Shown here: positions 16,479-24,024 of the stretch, in pieces
How the letters are laid out: each line of letters begins with the position of its first letter
Numbering within the stretch: position 1 is the stretch's first letter
NCBI RefSeq assembly: GCF_029277305.1
Contig: NZ_CP119526.1
DNA: 64,000 bases
From: Guptibacillus hwajinpoensis
GTDB taxonomy: Bacteria; Bacillota; Bacilli; Bacillales; Guptibacillaceae
Reading direction: 5' to 3' (one strand)
Program-made: the position numbers and the translations under genes
Notes under the pieces: model-generated
Told to the model about the DNA's origin: nothing
The model's input: only the letters and a program-made list of their open reading frames with translations
Database searches by the model: none

Positions 16479-16742
16479 TTGAACATTGCTTCAATCTTAG
16501 TTTCAGCAGTACAAATTTATACATGGATCCTCATTATTTATATTTTCATGTCTTGGATCCCAAATGCTAGAGAGTCTTCGATCGGTCAGATGATCGCTTC
16601 TATTGCAGAACCGTATCTCGCACCTTTTCGTAAGTTTATTCCGCCAATTGGTGGCATGTTGGACATTTCTCCAATCGTTGCGATTTTTGCACTGCAATTT
16701 GTTCAATATGGTATTATAGCTCTCTTTAGTATGATAGGCTGA
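16479..16742 (+). CDS. ylmG: YggT-family membrane protein YlmG
   Basis: Small membrane protein of the YggT family with two hydrophobic segments separated by the conserved loop SWIPNARESSIGQ and followed by PYLAPFRKFIPPIGGMLDISPIV. Its role is not settled; it is linked by position to division genes in Gram-positive bacteria and cyanobacteria. I prefer TTG at 16479 (87 residues), spaced from AAAGGATGGTG; an ATG at 16467 would add four residues but lies inside that ribosome site. It overlaps ylmH by one base. Confidence 0.85.
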   Translation: MNIASILVSAVQIYTWILIIYIFMSWIPNARESSIGQMIASIAEPYLAPFRKFIPPIGGMLDISPIVAIFALQFVQYGIIALFSMIG

Positions 16743-17515
16743 TGTCGATCTATGATCATTTTCGTCCGGAAGAACGGACGTTTGTTGACCGTGTCTTGCA
16801 ATGGCAAGATGAAGTACACGAAAGATATGTACCTAAACTGACGGATTTTCTCGATCCACGAGAGCAGGATATGATTAAACAAATTATAGGGAATCATCCT
16901 GATGTTGGAGTATCTTTCTCAGGAGGGGTGGATGGCACAGAGCGAAAGCGCGCGCTACTCACTCCACCATACATAGAGGTTTCGCCTGATGATTTTGAGT
17001 TGACCGCATTTGAAATTACATATCCAGCTAAGTTTGTTTCCCTCTCTCACCCGGATTTACTTGGTGCTATGATGGGACTTGGGTTAAAACGTGATAAATT
17101 CGGTGACATTATCGTCCAAGATAGTACCGCTCAATTAATCGTCGCAAAAGAGATAGCGGATTTCGTGAAAATGAATTTAACTCAAGCAGGAAAAGCTTCT
17201 ATCTCACCTGAGGAAATCGATTTATCTACTTTACGTATTAATGAAGCGGAATGGGAAGAACAAACAGGAACCGTATCAAGTCTTCGATTAGATACGGTGC
17301 TCGCTGAAGTGTACAACCTTTCTAGAACAAAAGTGGCCGCTATGATTGAACATGATCGAGCGAAGTTAAATTGGAAAGTCATTAGCCAGCCTTCATCAGA
17401 AGTAGCTGCTGGAGACTATTTATCTCTTAGAAGCTTTGGGAGAAGTAAGATCATTTCACTTGACGGTAAAACAAAGCGAGATAAGTGGCGAATAACTTAT
17501 CAGATACGAAAATAA
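16742..17515 (+). CDS. ylmH: S4-domain RNA-binding protein YlmH
   Basis: RNA-binding protein of 257 residues with an N-terminal YlmH-specific domain and a C-terminal S4 domain (LRLDTVLAEVYNLSRTKVAAMIEHDRAKLNWK). Recent work on the B. subtilis protein places it in ribosome-associated quality control, acting on stalled 50S-peptidyl-tRNA like RqcP. This window also encodes RqcH (36061-37758), so both would work on the same process. The ATG overlaps the ylmG stop codon. Confidence 0.92.
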   Translation: MSIYDHFRPEERTFVDRVLQWQDEVHERYVPKLTDFLDPREQDMIKQIIGNHPDVGVSFSGGVDGTERKRALLTPPYIEVSPDDFELTAFEITYPAKFVSLSHPDLLGAMMGLGLKRDKFGDIIVQDSTAQLIVAKEIADFVKMNLTQAGKASISPEEIDLSTLRINEAEWEEQTGTVSSLRLDTVLAEVYNLSRTKVAAMIEHDRAKLNWKVISQPSSEVAAGDYLSLRSFGRSKIISLDGKTKRDKWRITYQIRK

Positions 17516-17603
17516 TTTGTCATAATTAAAAGGATATCCTAACGGATTGTCGAAATACGTTTAAGTTGGCTATATGAATGAGAGTAAATCGGAGGTGGCT
17601 GAA

Positions 17604-18116
17604 TTGCCTTTAACACCATTAGATATTCATAACAAAGAGTTTACTCGCGGATTCCGCGGTTATGATGAAGATGAAGTTAATGAATTTTTGGATCAAGTAA
17701 TTAAAGATTACGAGACTGTGATTAGGGAGAAGAAAGAGCTTAATGAGAGAGTCAAGCTTCTTGAAGAAAGACTTGGGCATTTTTCTAATCTTGAGGAAAC
17801 GCTAAATAAATCAATTCTTGTAGCACAGGAAACGGCTGAAGAAGTGAGACAAAACGCGAAGAAAGAATCAAGATTGATTGTGAAAGAAGCGGAAAAGAAC
17901 GCTGATCGTATTATCAATGATTCACTCGCTAAAGCAAGAAAGATTTCCATGGACAATGAAGAACTAAAGAAGCAGGCAGCTGTTTATCGCACGCGTTTTC
18001 GTATGCTTGTTGAAGCCCAGCTTGAAATGCTGAATAATGAAGATTGGGACGGGCTAGTTGCTCGATTTGATGAAGAAGAAGAGCAGCAGCAGGAACAAAT
18101 CGAAGAAAAAGCATAA
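17604..18116 (+). CDS. divIVA: Cell-pole and septum protein DivIVA
   Basis: Coiled-coil scaffold that binds negatively curved membrane at septa and poles, positions MinCD through MinJ, and helps anchor the chromosome during sporulation. The 170-residue protein begins PLTPLDIHNKEFTRGFRGYDEDEVNEFLDQV, the conserved lipid-binding domain, then long heptad coiled coils (to about 155) and an acidic tail. The start is TTG at 17604, correctly spaced from CGGAGGTG; an upstream ATG at 17574 would add ten unconserved residues and overlap that site. B. subtilis DivIVA also begins MPLTP. Confidence 0.94.
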   Translation: MPLTPLDIHNKEFTRGFRGYDEDEVNEFLDQVIKDYETVIREKKELNERVKLLEERLGHFSNLEETLNKSILVAQETAEEVRQNAKKESRLIVKEAEKNADRIINDSLAKARKISMDNEELKKQAAVYRTRFRMLVEAQLEMLNNEDWDGLVARFDEEEEQQQEQIEEKA

Positions 18117-18143
18117 GGCATTTGTATTTTATTTATCAATTCC

Positions 18144-18173
18144 TTGACTTCTTAATTTTATTTACACTATACT
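18144..18173 (+). promoter_or_regulatory. Sigma-A promoter of the ileS T-box transcript
   Basis: TTGACT at 18144-18149 and TATACT at 18168-18173, spacing 18 bases. The transcript would start at about 18180 and run straight into the T-box leader. Confidence 0.7.
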
Positions 18174-18194
18174 TTTATTAATAGCAATAACGAT

Positions 18195-18430
18195 CGACTA
18201 AGAAGGGAAGAGTATCTGATTCCTACTTAACGAAGCGAGCTAGGGGCGGTGGGAGCCTAGTGTTAAGCAATCAGAGAAGATCGCCCCTGAGTCCCGTGCT
18301 GAACGATAAGTAAGCCCCGGCGGATCATTCACGTTACGAATGCAAAGTGAGCGCAACATGCGCTTAAGTTGGGTGGTACCACGGGAAAAACCTTCTCGTC
18401 CCTTTTTTAGGGACGAGAAGGTTTTTTTGT
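18195..18430 (+). promoter_or_regulatory. T-box leader sensing uncharged tRNA-Ile, with terminator
   Basis: The T-box sequence GGGTGGTACCACGGG is at 18371-18385; its TGGT can pair with the ACCA end of uncharged tRNA. Stem I is readable: AGTA at 18211-18214 opposite GAA at 18276-18278, stems TCTGATT/AATCAGA and CTTAAC/GTTAAG, and a distal stem CTAGG/CCTAG around 18240-18260. By comparison with the glyQS leader (GAA, one base, specifier) the specifier is ATC at 18280-18282, an isoleucine codon, which agrees with ileS downstream. The terminator is a 12-base-plus stem (18389-18402 with 18410-18423) followed by T7. Confidence 0.93.
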
Positions 18431-18482
18431 TTCTTATCTTATCGTTTAAGCCACATCGTTATAATTTGAAGGAGGAAACGCC

Positions 18483-21239
18483 ATGAGCTTTAAAGAAACG
18501 CTCTTAATGCCAAAAACGAAATTCCCAATGAGAGGGAATTTACCGAATAAAGAACCTGATATGCAGAAAGAATGGGAAAGCATCAACCTTTATGGAAAAG
18601 TACAGGATAGAACGAAGGATCGTCCTTTATTCGTCCTCCACGATGGCCCTCCATACGCGAACGGCGATATTCATATGGGACATGCGGAGAATAAAGTTCT
18701 GAAAGACATTATTGTGCGTTACAAATCTATGAACGGTTTCAATGCGCCTTACGTACCAGGATGGGATACACATGGTCTTCCGATTGAACAGGCATTAACC
18801 AAAAAAGGCGTTGATCGTAAGAAATTAACGGTTGCTGAATTCAGAAAGAAATGTGAAGAATATGCGCTTAAGCAAGTTGATCGTCAACGCGAGCAATTTA
18901 AGCGTCTTGGCGTTAGAGGAGATTGGGATAATCCATACATTACGCTTGACAAAGGGTATGAAGCACAGCAGATTAAAGTATTTGGCGAGATGGCTAAGCG
19001 TGGATATATCTACAAAGATAAGAAGACGGTATACTGGTCTCCTACTTCAGAATCTGCTTTAGCAGAAGCTGAAATCGAATACCAGGATAAGCGCTCTCCT
19101 TCTATCTATGTTGCATTTGATGTGAAAGATGGCAAGGGGGTCCTTGAAGGTGACGAGAAATTCATTATCTGGACAACAACACCGTGGACGATTCCATCAA
19201 ACCTTGCTATTGCTCTTAACGAGAAGTTTGAATACAGCGTTGTTGAAGCGGATGGAAACAAGTATGTTGTTGCAACAGAGCTAGTTGATCAATTGAAGGA
19301 AGAGTTTGAGTGGAGCAGTGTTAATGAGCTTAAGCGTGTTAAAGGTAGTGAGCTTGAGTATGTAACAGCTCAGCATCCATTGTATGATCGTGAATCGCTC
19401 GTAATTCTTGGTGACCATGTTACGCTTGATGCTGGTACAGGATGTGTGCATACAGCACCAGGACATGGTGAAGATGACTATATGATCGGACGTAAGTACA
19501 AGCTTGATATCCTTTGTCCTGTAGATGAGAAGGGCGTATTTACAGAAGAAGCACCTGGATTTGAAGGAATGTTCTACGATAAAGCGAATAAGCCAATTAC
19601 AGAGAAACTTGAAGAAGCTGGCGCTCTCGTTAAGCTCACGTTCTTCACACACTCGTATCCACATGATTGGCGTACGAAGAAGCCAATTATTTTCCGTGCG
19701 ACAGAGCAGTGGTTCGCTTCTATTAAAGAATTCCGTCCTGAACTTCTTCAAGCTGTGGCGGATGTGAAGTGGTTCCCAACATGGGGCGAAATTCGTCTTC
19801 ATAATATGGTGAAAGATCGAGAAGACTGGTGCATTTCGCGTCAACGTGCATGGGGCGTTCCAATCCCAGTGTTCTACGGAGAAAACAATGAACCAATCAT
19901 TACAGATGAAACGATCGAACATGTTTCTGAACTGTTCCGCAAACATGGATCTAACATCTGGTTTGAATGGGATGCAAAAGATCTTCTCCCAGAAGGATTT
20001 ACTTCAGAGCACAGCCCGAATGGAGAGTTCCGTAAAGAAATGGACATTATGGATGTTTGGTTTGACTCCGGGTCCTCTCACCAGGCTGTTCTTGAAGAGC
20101 GTGATGATTTAGCTCGTCCAGCTGATTTGTATCTTGAAGGATCTGATCAGTATCGTGGTTGGTTTAACTCATCCCTTTCAACAGCTGTGGCTGTAACAGG
20201 TAAAGCGCCATATAAAGCTGTTCTAAGTCATGGATTTATCCTTGACGGAGAAGGTAAAAAGATGAGTAAGTCACTTGGTAACACGATGGTGCCAAATGAT
20301 GTTATGAAACAGCTAGGTGCAGATATCCTTCGACTTTGGGTATCATCTGCTGATTATCAAGCGGATGTTCGCGTGTCGGATGATATTTTGAAGCAGGTTG
20401 CTGAAGTATACCGCAAAATTCGTAACACATTCCGCTTTATGCTTGGAAATCTAGAAGGGTTTGACCCAACTCAGGATCAAGTTGCTTATGAAGAGCTAGG
20501 TGAACTTGATCAATATATGCTTGTAAAGCTTAATAACTTAGTTGCCAAAGTGAAGAAGGCTTATGATGAGTATCAATTCTTAACTGTATACAATACAATT
20601 CATAACTTCTTTACAACAGAAATGAGTTCATTCTATCTTGATATTGCGAAGGATACGCTTTATATCGAACATGAAGATCATCCTAAGCGTCGAGCAATCC
20701 AGACTGTTCTTTATCAAACAGCTGTTGCCCTTACAAAGCTTCTTTCTCCAATTATTCCTCATACAGCAGAGGAAGTATGGCAGTTCGTTCCTGGAGAAAA
20801 GGAAGAATATGTGCAGCTTTCTGATATGCCTGAAGTTAGAAACTTTGAAGGGACATCAGAGCTTGAGCAGAAATGGGATCACGTGATGGAACTTCGTGAT
20901 GAGGTTCTAAAAGCACTTGAAGAAGCTCGTAATGAGAAGAAAATCGGTAAGTCCCTTACTGCACAACTTCACATCTATGCAAATCAAGACACGAAAGAAT
21001 TGCTTGAAGGTATTGCTAATCTGGAGAAACTATTCATTGTTTCAGCAGCATCCGTAGCTGGAACAAAGGCAGATGCTCCTGGTGAAGCGAAAACGTACGA
21101 CGAGCTAGCGATCTTTGTTTCACCTGCTGAAGGTGAAACGTGTGAACGTTGCTGGCAAGTGAAGAAAGATGTTGGGGAACATTCAGACTACCCAACCCTT
21201 TGCGCGAGCTGTGCTGAAACAGTTAAAAACCATTATTAA
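18483..21239 (+). CDS. ileS: Isoleucine--tRNA ligase
   Basis: Class I aminoacyl-tRNA synthetase that charges tRNA-Ile. The 918-residue protein has the HIGH motif as HMGH at about 64-67, GWDTHGLPIE, a large CP1 editing domain (IWTTTPWTIPSNLAIALN), the KMSKS motif at about 593-597, and a C-terminal zinc ribbon CERCW...CASC. The zinc-ribbon form is the usual bacterial type, normally sensitive to mupirocin. It is preceded by GAAGGAGGAAAC and controlled by the T-box leader. A terminator follows. In B. subtilis a small ylyA gene lies between ileS and lspA; it is absent here. Confidence 0.98.
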   Translation: MSFKETLLMPKTKFPMRGNLPNKEPDMQKEWESINLYGKVQDRTKDRPLFVLHDGPPYANGDIHMGHAENKVLKDIIVRYKSMNGFNAPYVPGWDTHGLPIEQALTKKGVDRKKLTVAEFRKKCEEYALKQVDRQREQFKRLGVRGDWDNPYITLDKGYEAQQIKVFGEMAKRGYIYKDKKTVYWSPTSESALAEAEIEYQDKRSPSIYVAFDVKDGKGVLEGDEKFIIWTTTPWTIPSNLAIALNEKFEYSVVEADGNKYVVATELVDQLKEEFEWSSVNELKRVKGSELEYVTAQHPLYDRESLVILGDHVTLDAGTGCVHTAPGHGEDDYMIGRKYKLDILCPVDEKGVFTEEAPGFEGMFYDKANKPITEKLEEAGALVKLTFFTHSYPHDWRTKKPIIFRATEQWFASIKEFRPELLQAVADVKWFPTWGEIRLHNMVKDREDWCISRQRAWGVPIPVFYGENNEPIITDETIEHVSELFRKHGSNIWFEWDAKDLLPEGFTSEHSPNGEFRKEMDIMDVWFDSGSSHQAVLEERDDLARPADLYLEGSDQYRGWFNSSLSTAVAVTGKAPYKAVLSHGFILDGEGKKMSKSLGNTMVPNDVMKQLGADILRLWVSSADYQADVRVSDDILKQVAEVYRKIRNTFRFMLGNLEGFDPTQDQVAYEELGELDQYMLVKLNNLVAKVKKAYDEYQFLTVYNTIHNFFTTEMSSFYLDIAKDTLYIEHEDHPKRRAIQTVLYQTAVALTKLLSPIIPHTAEEVWQFVPGEKEEYVQLSDMPEVRNFEGTSELEQKWDHVMELRDEVLKALEEARNEKKIGKSLTAQLHIYANQDTKELLEGIANLEKLFIVSAASVAGTKADAPGEAKTYDELAIFVSPAEGETCERCWQVKKDVGEHSDYPTLCASCAETVKNHY

Positions 21240-21249
21240 GTAGATAAAT

Positions 21250-21283
21250 GACGCTTTGCCTTGTTTGGCAAAGCGTCTTTTTT
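21250..21283 (+). terminator. Rho-independent terminator after ileS
   Basis: Perfect 11-base stem GACGCTTTGCC/GGCAAAGCGTC with a six-base loop, then six T. Confidence 0.9.
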
Positions 21284-21347
21284 GCTGCGTAATAATGGAG
21301 GGAAGTCCTTATTTTCCAACAGTTTCATGACGAAGATTGAGTTTGGA

Positions 21348-21376
21348 TTGTCTGCTGGGGTAAGCTGTGCTAAACT
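21348..21376 (+). promoter_or_regulatory. Candidate sigma-A promoter of lspA
   Basis: TTGTCT at 21348-21353 and TAAACT at 21371-21376, spacing 17, with an upstream TG (TGCTAAACT) that makes an extended -10. Confidence 0.6.
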
Positions 21377-21411
21377 TTCATAGGAAGTAACATTTGATCG
21401 GAGGAGCGCAC

Positions 21412-21873
21412 GTGTGGAAATATCTTATAGCCATTGGCATCATTTTTCTTGATCAGGTGACAAAATGGCTAGTTGTAAAGTATATGGAATATGGGGAAAG
21501 CATTACGCTAATTAACGACTTTCTTTATCTGACCTCACATCGAAACAGAGGCGCAGCCTTTGGAATCCTTCAAGGACAGATGATTTTCTTTTATATCATT
21601 ACGATTTTTGTTATTGGTGCGGTTATTTATTATATGCAACAGTACAAGCATAGCCGTTTTGTGAGTATTACACTTGCACTTATACTAGGAGGCGCAATTG
21701 GGAACTTTATAGATCGAGTGCTTAAAGGAGAAGTGGTCGACTTTGTAGACACACTTATCTTCTCGTATGACTTTCCGATCTTTAACGTAGCGGATGCATC
21801 TCTAGTGGTCGGAGTTATTCTCATTTTTATTGGTACAATTTTTGAAAGTAAGCAGGCTAAAGGGGAAAACTAA
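21412..21873 (+). CDS. lspA: Lipoprotein signal peptidase (signal peptidase II)
   Basis: Integral-membrane aspartyl protease that removes the signal peptide of prolipoproteins after diacylglyceryl transfer. The 153-residue protein has four transmembrane helices and the conserved DQVTKWLV, NRGAAFGIL, and the two catalytic aspartates in GNFIDRV and FNVADASL. I start it at GTG 21412, seven bases after CGGAGGAG; an in-frame TTG at 21394 lies upstream of that site. It overlaps the next gene by one base. Confidence 0.96.
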   Translation: MWKYLIAIGIIFLDQVTKWLVVKYMEYGESITLINDFLYLTSHRNRGAAFGILQGQMIFFYIITIFVIGAVIYYMQQYKHSRFVSITLALILGGAIGNFIDRVLKGEVVDFVDTLIFSYDFPIFNVADASLVVGVILIFIGTIFESKQAKGEN

Positions 21874-22787
21874 TGGAAAAATTCACTTTTAACGTATCAG
21901 AAGAAGAAAAAGGAGAGCGGATTGATAAGCTCATCACCTCTTACGAAAGCGACTGGTCTCGTAGCCAGGTTCAAACATGGATTAAGGACGAGAATATCCA
22001 AGTAAACGGTGCAGCCGTTAAAGGAAATTATAAAGCTTCTGTAGGTGACGAAATTGAGGTTACCGTTCCAGAACCAGAAGAACTTGAAATCGTTGCTGAA
22101 GATCTAAATCTTGACATTGTGTATGAAGATGCAGATGTACTCGTTGTTAACAAGCCGAGGGGGATGGTTGTTCATCCAGCGCCAGGTCATCCGAGTGGGA
22201 CACTTGTTAATGGATTAATGCACCAGGTAAAAGATTTAAGTGGAATCAACGGTGTTGTGCGCCCTGGAATCGTTCACCGTATTGATAAAGACACTTCAGG
22301 TCTATTGATGGTAGCAAAGAATGATAAAGCGCATGAATCGCTCGTAAAACAGCTTCAAGCGAAAACGGTAAATCGTCGCTACACTGCGATTGTCCATGGC
22401 AATATCCAACACGATGTTGGCACAATTGATGCACCAATCGGACGTGATAAGCAAGATCGCCAAAAGATGACGATTACAGATGAGAATAGCCGTGATGCTG
22501 TAACGCATTTCAGAGTTCTTGAACGTTATCAGAAATTTACGTATGTCGAGTGTCAGCTTGAAACAGGTAGAACACACCAGATTCGTGTTCACATGAAATA
22601 CATCGATCACCCTGTTGCTGGAGATCCAAAATATGGTCCAAGAAGAAAGTCACTGCCAATTGACGGACAAGCACTTCACGCTGGCGTTTTAGGCTTTAGA
22701 CATCCTGTAACTGAAGAATGGCTAGAGTTCTCTTGTCCAATTCCTGAAGATATTGAAAGACTGCTTAAACGACTTAGACAAGATTAA
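21873..22787 (+). CDS. rluD: RluD-type ribosomal large subunit pseudouridine synthase (YlyB)
   Basis: RluA/RluD-family enzyme that makes pseudouridines in 23S rRNA. The 304-residue protein has an N-terminal S4 domain (RIDKLITSYESDWSRSQVQTWI) and a catalytic domain with the aspartate motif HRIDKDTSGLLMVAKN and LETGRTHQIRVHMKYI. It is the usual neighbour of lspA in Bacillus, where it is called ylyB; the exact uridine targets cannot be told from sequence. The pyr promoter begins three bases after its stop. Confidence 0.92.
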   Translation: MEKFTFNVSEEEKGERIDKLITSYESDWSRSQVQTWIKDENIQVNGAAVKGNYKASVGDEIEVTVPEPEELEIVAEDLNLDIVYEDADVLVVNKPRGMVVHPAPGHPSGTLVNGLMHQVKDLSGINGVVRPGIVHRIDKDTSGLLMVAKNDKAHESLVKQLQAKTVNRRYTAIVHGNIQHDVGTIDAPIGRDKQDRQKMTITDENSRDAVTHFRVLERYQKFTYVECQLETGRTHQIRVHMKYIDHPVAGDPKYGPRRKSLPIDGQALHAGVLGFRHPVTEEWLEFSCPIPEDIERLLKRLRQD

Positions 22788-22789
22788 GG

Positions 22790-22818
22790 TTGACTTAACC
22801 GTCTTTCTCTGACATACT
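22790..22818 (+). promoter_or_regulatory. Sigma-A promoter of the pyr operon
   Basis: TTGACT at 22790-22795 and CATACT at 22813-22818 with 17-base spacing. The start site would be at about 22825, just before the first PyrR attenuator. Confidence 0.75.
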
Positions 22819-22838
22819 TCTTTTAGACAATAGCATAA

Positions 22839-22947
22839 CCTTTAACGACAGTCCCGTGAGGCTGCAAAGGAAAAACGGCTATGTACACACTGTACATTTG
22901 TATGCCCAAAACCCCTTTTGCCCTCATGGCAAAAGGGGTTTTTTATT
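22839..22947 (+). promoter_or_regulatory. PyrR attenuator 1 (pyr operon leader)
   Basis: A stem CCTTT/AAAGG (22841 and 22866 regions) presents the loop AGTCCCGTGAGGCT, an exact match to the PyrR RNA-binding consensus ARUCCNGNGAGGYU. It is followed by a strong terminator: 15-base stem 22908-22922 with 22928-22942 and a T run. With high UMP, PyrR binds the loop, the antiterminator cannot form and transcription stops. This is the arrangement found before B. subtilis pyrR, except that here about 395 bases separate the terminator from pyrR. Confidence 0.92.
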
Positions 22948-22965
22948 CCAATACTCTTTTCTAAA

Positions 22966-23192
22966 GGCTCTTTCCGTAGAAATTATTGCTGTAAGAGTGG
23001 ATACATTTCCGCTCCAGGATGCTCGCTTTCCGCGGGGCGGGACACTTGAGCCTCCTCGTCGCTAACGCTCCTGTGGGGTCTCACCTGTCCCGCTAGTCCC
23101 GCAGGAGTCGAGCATCCTTCCGCTCCAATTAGCTGAATGTGGTTCTTTACTCAATATTTATTTCAAAAGCAACAACCTTTTAGAAAAGAGCC
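22966..23192 (-). repeat. MITE-like intergenic repeat, copy C, with full palindromic core
   Basis: Long member (227 bases) in the opposite orientation to copies A and B. Ends are GGCTCTTTCC and AGAAAAGAGCC, each leading into ATTGCT/AGCAACAA. The interior runs TTTCCGCTCCAGGATGCTCG to CGAGCATCCTTCCGCTCC, so it is one large inverted repeat; nested in it are GCGGGACA and TGTCCCGC. Copies A and B keep only one half of this core. It sits between PyrR attenuator 1 and pyrR. Confidence 0.78.
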
Positions 23193-23315
23193 TTTCTAAA
23201 AGATTTTGGTACTTGAAAGTGATTTTGTTTACTAATCCACATAAAGCTCAATTGGAGCGGAAATTAACCCGCTATAGCAACAATGACTGTTATTAAAACC
23301 TTTACGAAAAAAACT
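23190..23315 (+). repeat. MITE-like intergenic repeat, copy D, lacking the core
   Basis: Begins CCTTTCTAAAAGATTTTGGT directly at the end of copy C, contains CAATTGGAGCGGAAATTAAC and CCGCTATAGCAACAATG and ends near CTTTACGAAAAAAAC. Compared with copies A and B the GC-rich block between GAGCGGAA and the second GCGGAA is missing, as if deleted between the two repeated GCGGAA units. Confidence 0.65.
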
Positions 23316-23342
23316 TGATATAAAGAGAAAGGAGCAATCACC

Positions 23343-23885
23343 TTGGATAACAAACGAATTCTACTTGATGATCAAGCGATTCGAAGAGCGCTTACTCGGA
23401 TTGCGCACGAAATTCTAGAACGAAACAAAGGAATTGAAAATACAATGCTTGTTGGGATTAAGACGAGAGGCATTTATTTAGCTGAGCGTTTGGCTGAACG
23501 AATTGAGCAAATAGAAGGTTCTGCTATATCTGTTGGAGAAGTTGACATCACGATGTATCGTGACGATCTTACTTACAAAAATGAGGATCAAGATCCGTTA
23601 ATAAAAGGAACGAGCATCTCAAAAGATGTAACGGATCAGAAAGTGATTCTCGTTGACGACGTCCTTTACACAGGTAGAACAGTACGCGCAGCAATGGATG
23701 CGCTTATGGATCTCGGCCGTCCATCACAAATTCAACTTGCGGTGCTTGTAGATCGCGGCCACAGAGAATTACCAATTCGACCTGATTATGTAGGTAAAAA
23801 CTTACCAACATCTAGTGAAGAAATTATTGAAGTTGCCCTGACAGAAGTTGATGAATTTGATCAGGTAAGCATTACACAATCGTAA
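23343..23885 (+). CDS. pyrR: Bifunctional pyr operon regulator / uracil phosphoribosyltransferase PyrR
   Basis: RNA-binding attenuator protein that senses UMP/UTP against PRPP and also has weak uracil phosphoribosyltransferase activity. The 180-residue protein has a type I PRTase fold with the PRPP loop VILVDDVLYTGRTVRAAMDAL and the RNA-binding surface region VGIKTRGIYLAERLAERI. The start appears to be TTG at 23343, spaced from AAAGGAGC. It precedes pyrP and pyrB, each with its own PyrR attenuator. Confidence 0.97.
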   Translation: MDNKRILLDDQAIRRALTRIAHEILERNKGIENTMLVGIKTRGIYLAERLAERIEQIEGSAISVGEVDITMYRDDLTYKNEDQDPLIKGTSISKDVTDQKVILVDDVLYTGRTVRAAMDALMDLGRPSQIQLAVLVDRGHRELPIRPDYVGKNLPTSSEEIIEVALTEVDEFDQVSITQS

Positions 23886-23889
23886 ATCG

Positions 23890-23991
23890 TGCTCCCTTTA
23901 AATCCGTCCAGAGAGACGGCCAAGGGAGGAGACGCGTCCTTTTTAAGGAGACGCGTGTACCTCCTTGCGGCCATGCAAGGAGTTTTTTTAT
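23890..23991 (+). promoter_or_regulatory. PyrR attenuator 2 (pyrR-pyrP interval)
   Basis: Stem CTCCCTT/AAGGGAG (23892-23898 with 23922-23928) presents the PyrR loop core TCCAGAGAG at 23907-23915. A second hairpin GACGCGTCC/GGAGACGCGT follows, then the terminator stem CTCCTTGC/GCAAGGAG (23961-23968 with 23975-23982) and seven T. Confidence 0.9.
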
Positions 23992-24024
23992 GGCCGGGAA
24001 GCACATACTCAAGGAGGAAACAAC

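Noticed and set aside
19281..19946. A 221-codon open frame on the minus strand inside ileS
   Set aside because: It lies wholly within the conserved ileS coding sequence, has Cys/Asn-rich composition unlike a real protein here, and no ribosome site.
22856..23065. A 69-codon open frame crossing the PyrR attenuator and repeat copy C
   Set aside because: It reads through an RNA regulatory hairpin and a palindromic repeat; no ribosome site fits, and the same repeat elsewhere does not keep the frame.
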